Shown piece by piece: positions 7,896 through 18,319 of a stretch of DNA of 64,000 nucleotides. The stretch lies in contig NZ_KQ949023.1 of NCBI RefSeq assembly GCF_001514285.1, positions 1,193,139-1,257,138 on the forward strand. Direction: 5' to 3'. Source of the DNA: Streptomyces sp. DSM 15324. GTDB lineage: Bacteria > Actinomycetota > Actinomycetes > Streptomycetales > Streptomycetaceae. Position numbers and translations under genes: made by a program. Every line of letters starts with the position of its first letter. Positions within the stretch are counted from its first letter, which is position 1. The notes beneath the pieces are model-generated. The model had not been told where the DNA came from. It worked only from the letters and a program-made list of their open reading frames with translations, and ran no database searches.

Positions 7896-7912
7896 ATACC
7901 CCCCTGGGGTAT
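7896..7912. promoter_or_regulatory. CsoR-like (copper-sensor) operator
   Basis: ATACCCCCCTGGGGTAT: 7-bp perfect arms ATACCCC/GGGGTAT around a 3-nt spacer. This matches the pseudo-palindromic operators bound by CsoR-family repressors, which release DNA on binding Cu(I); the related CstR persulfide sensors use similar sites. It lies 55 nt upstream of the His-rich DUF4396 gene. Confidence 0.75.
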
Positions 7913-7913
7913 T

Positions 7914-7948
7914 CCGAACCTTCCCGAACCCCCGAACCTTCCCGAACC
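7914..7948. repeat. 17-bp direct repeat
   Basis: CCGAACCTTCCCGAACC occurs at 7914-7930 and again at 7932-7948. Each copy contains CCGAACC twice, giving four heptamers in 35 bp. It abuts the CsoR-like operator and ends 17 nt before the nfo stop, so it may extend the regulatory region or simply be a slippage repeat. Confidence 0.85.
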
Positions 7949-7964
7949 TCTCGCCCGGCCGCTC

Positions 7965-8855
7965 CTATCCGTCCCGGAGCCGCTTCAGCCGCTCCACGTC
8001 CGCCGCGTGGCCCTCCTTGCCGCCGGGCGTCTCGATGATCAGCGGTACGCCCCGGGTCGCCGGGTGGGTCATCAGCGCACGGAACGGGTCCTCGCCGATG
8101 TGTCCGGCACCGATGTTCTCGTGCCGGTCCTTGTGGGCGCCGACCACGTCCTTGGAGTCGTTGGCGTGGATCAGCTTCAGCCGGCCCTCCCCGACGGTGT
8201 CCACCAGCAGGTCCAGCGTCCGGTGCATCCCCGACGGGCCGGTCAGATCGTGCCCCGCGGCGAAGACGTGGCAGGTGTCCAGGCAGACGCCGAGCCGGGG
8301 ATGCGCGTCCAGCGCCTCGAAGTACGGCCCGAAGTCCCAGGTCCGGGAGCAGAGCGAGGAGCCCTGCCCGGCGGTGGACTCCAGCAGCAGGAACGGGTCG
8401 TCGTCGTGGGTCAGCTCGTCCAGCAGCGGCAACAGATGTTCCCGCACCTGCTTCAGCGCCACGGACCGCTCCCGCCCGCCCGTCGCGCTCCCCGTGTGCA
8501 CGACGACCCCCAGCGCCCCGATCGCCCGCCCCCGGCGCAGCGAGTGCCGCAGCGACTCCACCGACCGCTCCACCGTCGCCTCGGTGTGCGACCCGAAGTT
8601 GATCAGGTACGGCGCGTGCACGTACGCCGGGACCGACTCCGCCGCGCAGGCCTCCCGGAACGCCTCGTCCTGGGCCGGGTTGCCCGCCGGGGTGGCCCAG
8701 CCGCGCGGGTTGGCGACGAACACCTGGACCGTCTCGGCCTTGAGGTCGCGGGCGTACGACAGGCCCACGGAGTGCAGTCCGCCGGCCACGGGCACATGGC
8801 CGCCGACGGGGTTGCGGGAGGGGAAGGACACTGCTGGGCGGGGTGGCTGACTCAC
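7965..8855 (-). CDS. nfo: deoxyribonuclease IV (AP endonuclease, EndoIV family)
   Basis: A 296-residue TIM-barrel enzyme that cleaves 5' of abasic sites in base-excision repair. The three-zinc signature segments are present: VHAPYLIN, HTGS, LLLESTAGQG, CLDTCHVFAAGHD, LIHANDSK, HENIGAGHIG and IIETPGG. The start is GTG 8855 (MSQPPRP...). No good ribosome site is visible, and the first ~15 residues precede the conserved GGHVPVAGGL, so a slightly later start is possible. It lies 34 nt after the PASTA kinase on the same strand. Confidence 0.93.
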   Translation of the reverse strand: MSQPPRPAVSFPSRNPVGGHVPVAGGLHSVGLSYARDLKAETVQVFVANPRGWATPAGNPAQDEAFREACAAESVPAYVHAPYLINFGSHTEATVERSVESLRHSLRRGRAIGALGVVVHTGSATGGRERSVALKQVREHLLPLLDELTHDDDPFLLLESTAGQGSSLCSRTWDFGPYFEALDAHPRLGVCLDTCHVFAAGHDLTGPSGMHRTLDLLVDTVGEGRLKLIHANDSKDVVGAHKDRHENIGAGHIGEDPFRALMTHPATRGVPLIIETPGGKEGHAADVERLKRLRDG

Positions 8856-8889
8856 CCGTTCAGGGTGTCATGCGGCGCCCGCACCCCCG

Positions 8890-10827
8890 TCACCGGATGG
8901 TGATCGTGATCGTCGAACCCTTGGGCGCGGTGTCGCCGCCGTCCACCGACTGCTTCTTCACCGTGTCGCCGAACAGCCCGAGCAGCCCGCGGTCCTCCTT
9001 GACCTCGAAGCCGGCCTGTTCGAGCGCCGTCCTCGCGTCGTCGACGCTGTCCCCGACCACGTCCGGGACCTCGACCATCTCCGGACCCTTGGACAGCGTC
9101 AGCGTCACCGTGTCGCCGTCGGCGGCCTGGCTGTCGGCCTTCGGGGTCTGCGCCGCCACCTGGCCCTTGTCGAACTCGGAGGTGACCTGCTCGGCGGAGA
9201 CCTCCACCGTCAGACCGGCCTCCTCCAGGGCGGCCTTCGCGTCGTCCAGGTCCTCGCCGGTGACGTCCGGGACGTCGACCGCGCGGCCCTGGCTCACGAC
9301 GATCGAGACCGCCGAGCCCGCCCGGCGCTCCGTGCCCGCCCCGGGGGAGGTGCTGATCACGAAGCCCTTGATCACGTCGTCGCTGAACTCCTCGGTGACC
9401 TGCCCCGGCTCCAGCCCGTCCGACGTCAGCAGCGCCTTGGCCTTGTCCAGCCGGGACCCCGTCACATCCGGCACCTTCACCGTCTGCGGGCCGTCGGAGA
9501 CGGTGAGCGTCACCGAGTCGTGCTTGCGGATCCGGGAGCCGGGCCCGGGATCCGTGCTGATCACGGTGCCCCGGTCGACGGTGTCGCTGTAGGCGTGGCG
9601 GACCGCGCCCACCTCGAGGCCGGCGGCCTTCAGCCGCTGCTCCGCCTTCGCCCGCGACTGCGTGAGCACCGCCGGCACCTTGGTGAACTGCCCGGAGTTG
9701 ATGTACCAGACGCCGGCGCCGAGACCGATCACCAGCAGGACCGCGGTGACGAGGGCGACCAGCCCGCGCCGGGGCCGCGCCCCGCGCCGACGGGGAGGCG
9801 GCGGAGGAGGGCTCTGGAACCGGGCGGTCCGGTTGGCCTCGCCCGGGTCGAAGCCCTCCTCCTCGCCGACGGGAAGGGGCCGGGGCACGGTCAGCGAGCG
9901 CGGGATCACGCTCGTGCGGTCCTCGGCGTTGTCGTGGGCGGCGGACACGGCCTGCGGAGGCACGGCGTCGAGCTGCTCCTCGGTCAGCCCGGCGCGGGCC
10001 TCCCGCACCTCGCCGAGCAGTGCGACCGCGTCCTGCGGCCGGACCTCCCGGGTGCGGGCGGTGGCCGACGCGACCAGCTCGTCCAGCGCGAGCGGCAGGC
10101 CGGGGACCTCGGCGGAGGGCGGCGGGACGTTCTCGTGGAGGTGCTTGTAGAGCACGATCGCGGGGGATTCGCCGTCGTGCGGCTTCTCCCCGGTGAGCAT
10201 CTCGTAGAGCACGACACCGCACGCGTACACGTCCACCCGGGGGTCGGCGGCGCCGGGCGTCTCGATCTGCTCGGGCGCGAGATAGGCGACGGTCCCGAGC
10301 ACGGCGCCGGTCGTGCTGGTCACGGTGTCGACGGACCGCACCAGCCCGAAGTCCGCGACCTTGACCCGCCCGTCGTCCCCTATCAGCACGTTCTCGGGCT
10401 TCATGTCGCGGTGCACGAACCCGGCCCGGTGGGCGGCGCCGAGCGCGGCGAGCACCGGTTCCAGGATGTCGAGCGCGGCCCTCGGCTGGAGCGCCCCGCG
10501 CTCGCGCAGCACGTCCCGCAGGGTGCAGCCGGCGATGTACTCCATCGCGAGGTACACGTACGACCCGTCCGTACCCTGGTCGAACACCTGTACGACATTG
10601 GGGTGGGCGAGCCGGGCGACGGACTTGGCCTCCCGGATGAACCGCTCGACGAACGACCCGTCGGCCGCGAGCGCCGGATGCATCACCTTGACGGCGAGCA
10701 CACGGTCGAGACGGGTGTCCACGGCCCGGTAGACCGTGGCCATCCCGCCCACGGCGATCCGCGCGTCGATGCGATACCGCCCGTCGAGCACCTGCCCGAC
10801 CAGAGGGTCCTGAAGGGTCGTGTCCAC
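8890..10827 (-). CDS. PASTA-domain Ser/Thr protein kinase, PknB type
   Basis: A 645-residue transmembrane kinase. The kinase domain covers about 17-275: glycine-rich loop IAVGGMATVYRA, catalytic K47, HRD at 139-141 with DMKPEN, DFG at 159-161 and APE. A Pro/Arg-rich juxtamembrane linker leads to one membrane segment (about 354-376) and four extracellular PASTA repeats, each opening with a VPxV/VPDV motif. PASTA domains sense muropeptides or lipid II, so it probably couples wall state to phosphorylation. On the minus strand TAGACT (10834-10839) lies 6 nt before GTG 10827, pointing to a leaderless transcript. Streptomycetes have several such kinases, so I give no numbered symbol. Confidence 0.94.
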   Translation of the reverse strand: MDTTLQDPLVGQVLDGRYRIDARIAVGGMATVYRAVDTRLDRVLAVKVMHPALAADGSFVERFIREAKSVARLAHPNVVQVFDQGTDGSYVYLAMEYIAGCTLRDVLRERGALQPRAALDILEPVLAALGAAHRAGFVHRDMKPENVLIGDDGRVKVADFGLVRSVDTVTSTTGAVLGTVAYLAPEQIETPGAADPRVDVYACGVVLYEMLTGEKPHDGESPAIVLYKHLHENVPPPSAEVPGLPLALDELVASATARTREVRPQDAVALLGEVREARAGLTEEQLDAVPPQAVSAAHDNAEDRTSVIPRSLTVPRPLPVGEEEGFDPGEANRTARFQSPPPPPPRRRGARPRRGLVALVTAVLLVIGLGAGVWYINSGQFTKVPAVLTQSRAKAEQRLKAAGLEVGAVRHAYSDTVDRGTVISTDPGPGSRIRKHDSVTLTVSDGPQTVKVPDVTGSRLDKAKALLTSDGLEPGQVTEEFSDDVIKGFVISTSPGAGTERRAGSAVSIVVSQGRAVDVPDVTGEDLDDAKAALEEAGLTVEVSAEQVTSEFDKGQVAAQTPKADSQAADGDTVTLTLSKGPEMVEVPDVVGDSVDDARTALEQAGFEVKEDRGLLGLFGDTVKKQSVDGGDTAPKGSTITITIR

Positions 10828-10950
10828 GCAGCGAGTCTACGAGCCACGACCGACACCCCACCCGTACCCACACATTCGGAGCACGACTGCAGCCGACCTG
10901 TGACGCGAGAGACGGGTGGGGGCGGGTGCAGGCCGCCAAGGGCGCACGGG

Positions 10951-13114
<2,164 letters not shown>

Positions 13115-13123
13115 GGGCGTCCA

Positions 13124-13219
13124 GCCCCTCCCTTCGCCGGCATGACCCGGATCAGGTTCGTACGGTCGGAGGCCGGCCAGCCTCCCTCTCAGCCCGGTGC
13201 GTCCGGGCTCCCGCGAGTG
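13124..13219 (-). promoter_or_regulatory. TPP riboswitch (THI element)
   Basis: On the minus strand the conserved CTGAGAGGGA and ACCTGATCCGGGTCATGCCG blocks appear in the right order, separated by a stable GGAGGCTGGCCGGCCTCC-type arm, and ending in GCGAAGGGAG. It sits about 10 nt before thiO and would repress thiOSG when thiamine pyrophosphate binds. thiE and metF, further right on the other strand, have no such element. Confidence 0.96.
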
Positions 13220-13299
13220 CTCTACGTTGGCCACACCCTAGCCCGTGCTTCCGTGCCCCTGTAAAGGGAGCCTCCCGCCCCGTAAGGAGCCCTCTTTCC

Positions 13300-13650
13300 G
13301 TGTCCCGCTCGCTCGACGGCCTCGTCCTCGCCCCCGTCGCCGACCAGGCCCCGGGCCAGGTCGGCACCCGCACCCGCTTCACGTACCACGAGGAGGACGG
13401 CGTGATCTGGGCGGACTACGCGGGCGGCGACGTCGTACGCGGGCATCTCGTGGGTACCCGTGAGGGAGACCGGCTCGACTTCCGGTACGTCCAGCTCAAG
13501 CACGACGGCACGACCTCCTCGGGGCACTGCGTCTCGACGGTCCTCGCCCTGCCGGACGGCCGGGTGCGGCTGGAGGAGACCTGGTCCTGGGAGTCGCAGG
13601 AAGGCAGCGGCACCAGCGTTGTGGAGCAGGTCACGGAGCACGACGGCTGA
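13300..13650 (+). CDS. conserved small protein of unknown function
   Basis: A 116-residue protein, mostly predicted beta-strand, with a repeated pattern of aromatic and glycine residues (RFTYHEEDGVIWADYAGG, then GDRLDFRYVQLKHDG and RLEETWSWES). Homologues of this fold are common in actinomycetes and bacteroidetes and are sometimes labelled N-acetylglutamate synthase, which I regard as a misannotation since no GNAT motif is visible. GTG 13300 follows AAGGAG by 10 nt; the longer open frame runs into the TPP riboswitch on the other strand. It is divergent from thiO. Confidence 0.7.
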   Translation: MSRSLDGLVLAPVADQAPGQVGTRTRFTYHEEDGVIWADYAGGDVVRGHLVGTREGDRLDFRYVQLKHDGTTSSGHCVSTVLALPDGRVRLEETWSWESQEGSGTSVVEQVTEHDG

Positions 13651-13682
13651 CTGACGGACCGTCAGGTATCTATGGTGATCAG

Positions 13683-14948
13683 GTGAGCGAGCTGAGCAGG
13701 GAAGAGAGCCGGGAAGAGAGCCGGGAAGAGGACGGACGGCCGGGGCGGCGCGTGGTCGTCGTCGGCGCGGGCATGGCCGGGGTGCAGACCGCGGTCGCCC
13801 TGCGTGAACAGGGCTTCGACGGCACCGTGACGCTGATCGGCGCCGAGCCCCACCAGCCCTACGACCGGCCGCCGCTGTCCAAGGCCGTGCTGCTCGGCAA
13901 GGCCGAGGGCTCCGCCTTCGACGTCGACTTCGAGGGCCTCGGCATCGACCTGCTGCTCGGCCGCGAGGTGCTCGGCCTGCGCCCCGCCGACCACGAGGTG
14001 GACACCGAGGCCGGGCCCGTCCCGTACGACGTCCTCGTCCTCGCCACCGGGGCCCAGCCGATCCGGCTGCCGGGCGCCGAGGGCGTGCCCGGCGTCCATC
14101 TGCTGCGCACCCTGGACGACGCCGAACGCCTGCGGCCCGTCCTCGCCGGCGCCCACGACATCGTGGTCGTCGGGGCCGGCTGGATCGGCGCCGAGTTCGC
14201 CACCGCCGCGCGTGAGGCCGGGTGCGCGGTCACCGTCGTCGAGGCCGCCGACCGGCCCCTGGCCGGCGCCCTGCCGGCCGAGGTCGCCGCCCCGATGACC
14301 GCCTGGTACGCCGACAGCGGCACCGATCTGCGCACCCACGCGCGCGTGGCCCGCGTCGAGGCCGGCGCGGTCGTCCTCGACGACGGCACCCGGCTGCCCG
14401 CGGGCGCCGTGGTCGTCGGCATCGGCGCCCGCCCCGCCACCGCCTGGCTGAGCGGCTCCGGCGTCGCCCTGGGCCCCCACCGCGAGGTCCTGGCCGACGA
14501 CCGGCTGCGCACCTCCGTCCCGGACGTGTACGCGGTCGGCGACTGCGCCTCCTTCCCCTCGGCGCGCTACGGCGAGCGCCTCCTCGTCCACCACTGGGAC
14601 AACGCCCTCCAGGGGCCCCGCACGGTCGCCGCGAACATCATCGGCACGGCCACGGACGAGCCCCCGGCCGTCTACGACCCGGTCCCCTACTTCTGGTCCG
14701 AGCAGTTCGGCCGCTTCGTCCAGTACGCCGGTCACCACACCGCGGCCGACCGCCTCGTCTGGCGCGGCGACCCCACGGGCCCGGCCTGGAGCGTCTGCTG
14801 GCTCCGCGACGGCCGCCTGACCGCCCTCCTGGCGGTGGGGCGCCCCCGCGACCTGGCCCAGGGCAGACGCCTGATCGAGTCGGCCACCCGCATGGACGCG
14901 ACGGCGCTGGCGGACCCGGCCCGCCCCCTGAAGACCGCGACTGCCTGA
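13683..14948 (+). CDS. FAD/NAD(P)-dependent ferredoxin-reductase-like oxidoreductase
   Basis: A 421-residue flavoprotein with two Rossmann folds: VVVVGAGMAGVQTAVALRE near residue 25 (FAD) and DIVVVGAGWIGAEFATAARE near 160 (NAD(P)H), then the TSVPDVYAVGDCA motif near 280 and a C-terminal reductase domain. It resembles the rubredoxin/ferredoxin reductases serving P450s and dioxygenases, but no partner gene is adjacent. TATGGT (13671-13676) lies 6 nt before GTG 13683, suggesting a leaderless start. The N-terminus carries a 12-bp tandem repeat (13699-13730) encoding SREESREESREE. Confidence 0.9.
   Translation: MSELSREESREESREEDGRPGRRVVVVGAGMAGVQTAVALREQGFDGTVTLIGAEPHQPYDRPPLSKAVLLGKAEGSAFDVDFEGLGIDLLLGREVLGLRPADHEVDTEAGPVPYDVLVLATGAQPIRLPGAEGVPGVHLLRTLDDAERLRPVLAGAHDIVVVGAGWIGAEFATAAREAGCAVTVVEAADRPLAGALPAEVAAPMTAWYADSGTDLRTHARVARVEAGAVVLDDGTRLPAGAVVVGIGARPATAWLSGSGVALGPHREVLADDRLRTSVPDVYAVGDCASFPSARYGERLLVHHWDNALQGPRTVAANIIGTATDEPPAVYDPVPYFWSEQFGRFVQYAGHHTAADRLVWRGDPTGPAWSVCWLRDGRLTALLAVGRPRDLAQGRRLIESATRMDATALADPARPLKTATA
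13699..13730 (+). repeat. 12-bp tandem repeat in the oxidoreductase N-terminus
   Basis: GGGAAGAGAGCC is repeated 2.7 times (13699-13710, 13711-13722, partial 13723-13730). It is in frame (12 nt), encodes REES units and precedes the first FAD-binding strand, so length changes by slippage would leave the enzyme domains intact. Confidence 0.85.
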
Positions 14949-15091
14949 CCCGTGCGAGGGGGCGACCCCCGGGGCGCGGGGCCGTGACACACGCGGGCTC
15001 CGCCGCGTGGGCGCGGTGCGGCCACCCGCGCGGCCGCACCGGGAGAACCACCCATCGCGGCCCGCGGGGAGATGCGCCTACCCTTGACCCC

Positions 15092-15457
15092 GTGACCGAG
15101 ATTGACGCAAAGACCGATGCTCTCGTCCCTGCCTGGCTGACCGTGCCCGACATCGCGGAGATGCTCGATGTCGACGTGATCCGCGTCCGGCAGCTGATCA
15201 AGGAGGGCCAGCTCATCGCCGTACGCCGCGGTGAGAACCGCGCGCTGCACATCCCCGCCGCCTTCATCGACGGCGACAAGGTCGTCAAGGGCCTGGCCGG
15301 GACCCTGACGCTGCTGCGGGACGACGGCTTCACGGACGAAGAGATGCTGGAGTGGCTCTTCACGCCCGACGACAGCCTGCCCGGCACCCCCGCCCAGGCC
15401 CTCAGCGAGAATCGCGGGACGGAAGTGAAGCGCCGCGCCCAGGCGCTCGCCGTCTGA
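15092..15457 (+). CDS. Rv2175c-like DNA-binding protein
   Basis: A 121-residue protein with an N-terminal winged helix-turn-helix of the excisionase/MerR type ([21 protein letters not shown], about 19-40), a basic patch ([13 protein letters not shown]) and a C-terminal helical domain with [22 protein letters not shown]. Rv2175c of Mycobacterium tuberculosis has this architecture and is a PknL substrate whose DNA binding is lost on phosphorylation. TACCCT (15079-15084) sits 7 nt before GTG 15092 with no Shine-Dalgarno, typical of a leaderless gene. A kinase gene lies about 4 kb away, but a link is speculative. Confidence 0.85.
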   Translation: MTEIDAKTDALVPAWLTVPDIAEMLDVDVIRVRQLIKEGQLIAVRRGENRALHIPAAFIDGDKVVKGLAGTLTLLRDDGFTDEEMLEWLFTPDDSLPGTPAQALSENRGTEVKRRAQALAV

Positions 15458-15488
15458 GCCGGCCGTACCGACACCCCGGGGGACCTCG

Positions 15489-16142
15489 ATGACCGACACC
15501 GCTCGCGCGCGCCTGGCCGACGCCCGGCTCTACCTGTGCACGGACGCCCGCACCCGCCAGGGCGACCTCCCGGAGTTCCTGGACGCGGTCCTCGCGGGCG
15601 GTGTCGACATCGTGCAGCTGCGCGACAAGGGCATCGAGGCCGCCGAGGAGCTGGAGCTGCTCGCGGTGTTCGCCGAGGCCTGCGCCCGGCACGGCAGGCT
15701 CCTCGCGGTCAACGACCGGGCCGATGTCGCCCACGCGGCCCGCGCCGACGTCCTCCACCTCGGCCAGGGCGACCTGCCGGTGCCCGCGGCCCGCGCGATC
15801 CTCGGCGACCAGGTCCTCATCGGCCGCTCCACCCACTCCGAGGCGGAGGCGGAGGCCGCCGCCGTCCAGGAGGGCGTGGACTACTTCTGCACCGGCCCCT
15901 GCTGGCCCACGCCCACCAAGCCCGGCCGGGCCGCCCCCGGCCTCGGCCTGGTCCGGCACACCGCCGCCCAGGGCACCGACCGCCCCTGGTTCGCGATCGG
16001 CGGCATCGACCTCGGCACCCTCGACGAGGTGCTGGAGGCCGGAGCCCGCCGTGTCGTGGTCGTCCGGGCCCTCACCGAGGCGGACGATCCGGGCGCGGCC
16101 GCGGCGGAGTTCGCGAAGCGGTTGCGCGACCCCGGGCTCTAG
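15489..16142 (+). CDS. thiE: thiamine-phosphate synthase
   Basis: A 217-residue TIM-barrel enzyme joining the pyrimidine pyrophosphate and thiazole phosphate to give thiamine phosphate. Motifs: LYLCTDAR at the N-terminus, [41 protein letters not shown], the [13 protein letters not shown] loop and AIGGI. The ATG follows GGGGGA. It is read oppositely to thiOSG, about 2.4 kb away, and lacks its own TPP element. It is the only thi gene on the plus strand here. Confidence 0.96.
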   Translation: MTDTARARLADARLYLCTDARTRQGDLPEFLDAVLAGGVDIVQLRDKGIEAAEELELLAVFAEACARHGRLLAVNDRADVAHAARADVLHLGQGDLPVPAARAILGDQVLIGRSTHSEAEAEAAAVQEGVDYFCTGPCWPTPTKPGRAAPGLGLVRHTAAQGTDRPWFAIGGIDLGTLDEVLEAGARRVVVVRALTEADDPGAAAAEFAKRLRDPGL

Positions 16143-16198
16143 GACGCCTGCCCGCGTGTCTGCCCGTATGCCTCTCGCCCGTCTGCCCGTATGACTGG

Positions 16199-16236
16199 CC
16201 GGATGTGTGTCCGGATGTGTGTCCAATGGGTGGACA
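16199..16236. repeat. tandem 12-mer plus inverted repeat upstream of metF
   Basis: CCGGATGTGTGT occurs twice in tandem (16199-16210, 16211-16222), running into an inverted repeat TGTCCA-ATGGG-TGGACA (16220-16236). This lies about 37 nt upstream of the metF -35 element, a plausible activator or repressor position. GTCTGCCCGTATG-like direct repeats precede it (16157-16193). Confidence 0.7.
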
Positions 16237-16272
16237 ACGAGCCGACAATTCGGGCACATATCCGGCATCCGG

Positions 16273-17231
<959 letters not shown>

Positions 17232-17287
17232 ACCGGTCGCACCGCATTACGACACACTGCGTAGCGGCCACTGGGAGAGGGGCGTAC

Positions 17288-18301
17288 ATGGGCTGGACGG
17301 TCCTCTACATCGCGTTCGGCATCGTCGCGCTGTGGCTGCTCGGTGAGGTGCTGCTGCAGTACAAGGCGCGCCTGCGCTGGCGACTGCTGGCCTTCGTGGG
17401 CTTCCTCGGTGTCGTGCTCGGTGTGCTGATCCCCTCGGTGATCGTCATCGGGCTGGGCGCGGCCGCCTTCGCGGTCGGCCAGACGTACGTGACGCTCTCC
17501 TTCCGCCGCGGATTCGCCGAGGGCTGGGCCGTGCGCCGCGGCGACGGCGAGGGGCCGTTCCCCAAGAGCTTCGGCAAGGGCCGCCGCACCAAGGACGACC
17601 GCGAGGACCCGGACCTGGACGGCGCCGAGCCGGGCAGGGGAAGCCTTCCCGGTTACGGCGACCTCGACTCCTCCTCGTTCGGCGACGGCCCGGCCTACGG
17701 CCAGGACAAGGACGCGGGCGCCTTCGCCGATGACGACTTCGACCGCGACGACGTCTTCACCCCGGCCGCCCGCCCGTCCCAGGCCTCCGCCGCGGAGAGC
17801 ACCACGGTCTACTCGCCGCAGCCCATGCCCGACGACACCAACGCGTACGGCATATACACCGATTCGGCGTACGAGGAGGCCACCGGCCGGTCCCAGGACC
17901 AGTACGCGACGGCCGCCCAGGGCACCGACCAGGGCTACGGCTACGACGGCTACTCCGGGTACAACCAGCAGCAGTACGGCTACGACGCCACCGGCGAGCA
18001 GCAGTACGCCGCCTACTCCGACCCCTACATCGGCACCCAGACCTACGGTGGCGGCTCCTACGACGGCGGCTACGACCAGCAGCAGTACGGGCAGCAGGGC
18101 TACGGCCAGGAGCAGTACGGCACCGGCGCCGCCGGGGGCTACGGGGAGACCCCGGCGGGCGGCGTCTGGGTCCCGCAGCAGCGCACCGACGACCCGTTCG
18201 GCAGTGAACTCCCGCCCGAGCAGCAGCAGTACCCGTACCAGGGGGACGGCCGGCAGGGGCAGCAGGGCACCGGGTACGACGACCAGCAGTACCGCTTCTG
18301 A
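17288..18301 (+). CDS. two-TM membrane protein with a Tyr/Gln/Gly-rich low-complexity tail
   Basis: A 337-residue protein of unknown function. Two hydrophobic segments (about 3-21 and 34-63) are followed by a basic stretch and a long disordered cytosolic tail (about 85-337). From about residue 215 the tail becomes extremely rich in Tyr, Gln and Gly, with repeats of QQQYGY, GYDQQQYGQQGYG and EQYG type, ending in DDQQYRF. The ATG at 17288 follows GGGAGAGGGG. Such prion-like tails often drive phase separation or protein binding. The gene appears conserved next to metF in streptomycetes from memory; no function can be assigned. Confidence 0.8.
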   Translation: MGWTVLYIAFGIVALWLLGEVLLQYKARLRWRLLAFVGFLGVVLGVLIPSVIVIGLGAAAFAVGQTYVTLSFRRGFAEGWAVRRGDGEGPFPKSFGKGRRTKDDREDPDLDGAEPGRGSLPGYGDLDSSSFGDGPAYGQDKDAGAFADDDFDRDDVFTPAARPSQASAAESTTVYSPQPMPDDTNAYGIYTDSAYEEATGRSQDQYATAAQGTDQGYGYDGYSGYNQQQYGYDATGEQQYAAYSDPYIGTQTYGGGSYDGGYDQQQYGQQGYGQEQYGTGAAGGYGETPAGGVWVPQQRTDDPFGSELPPEQQQYPYQGDGRQGQQGTGYDDQQYRF

Positions 18302-18319
18302 CGCCCGGCCGCCGGGCTC

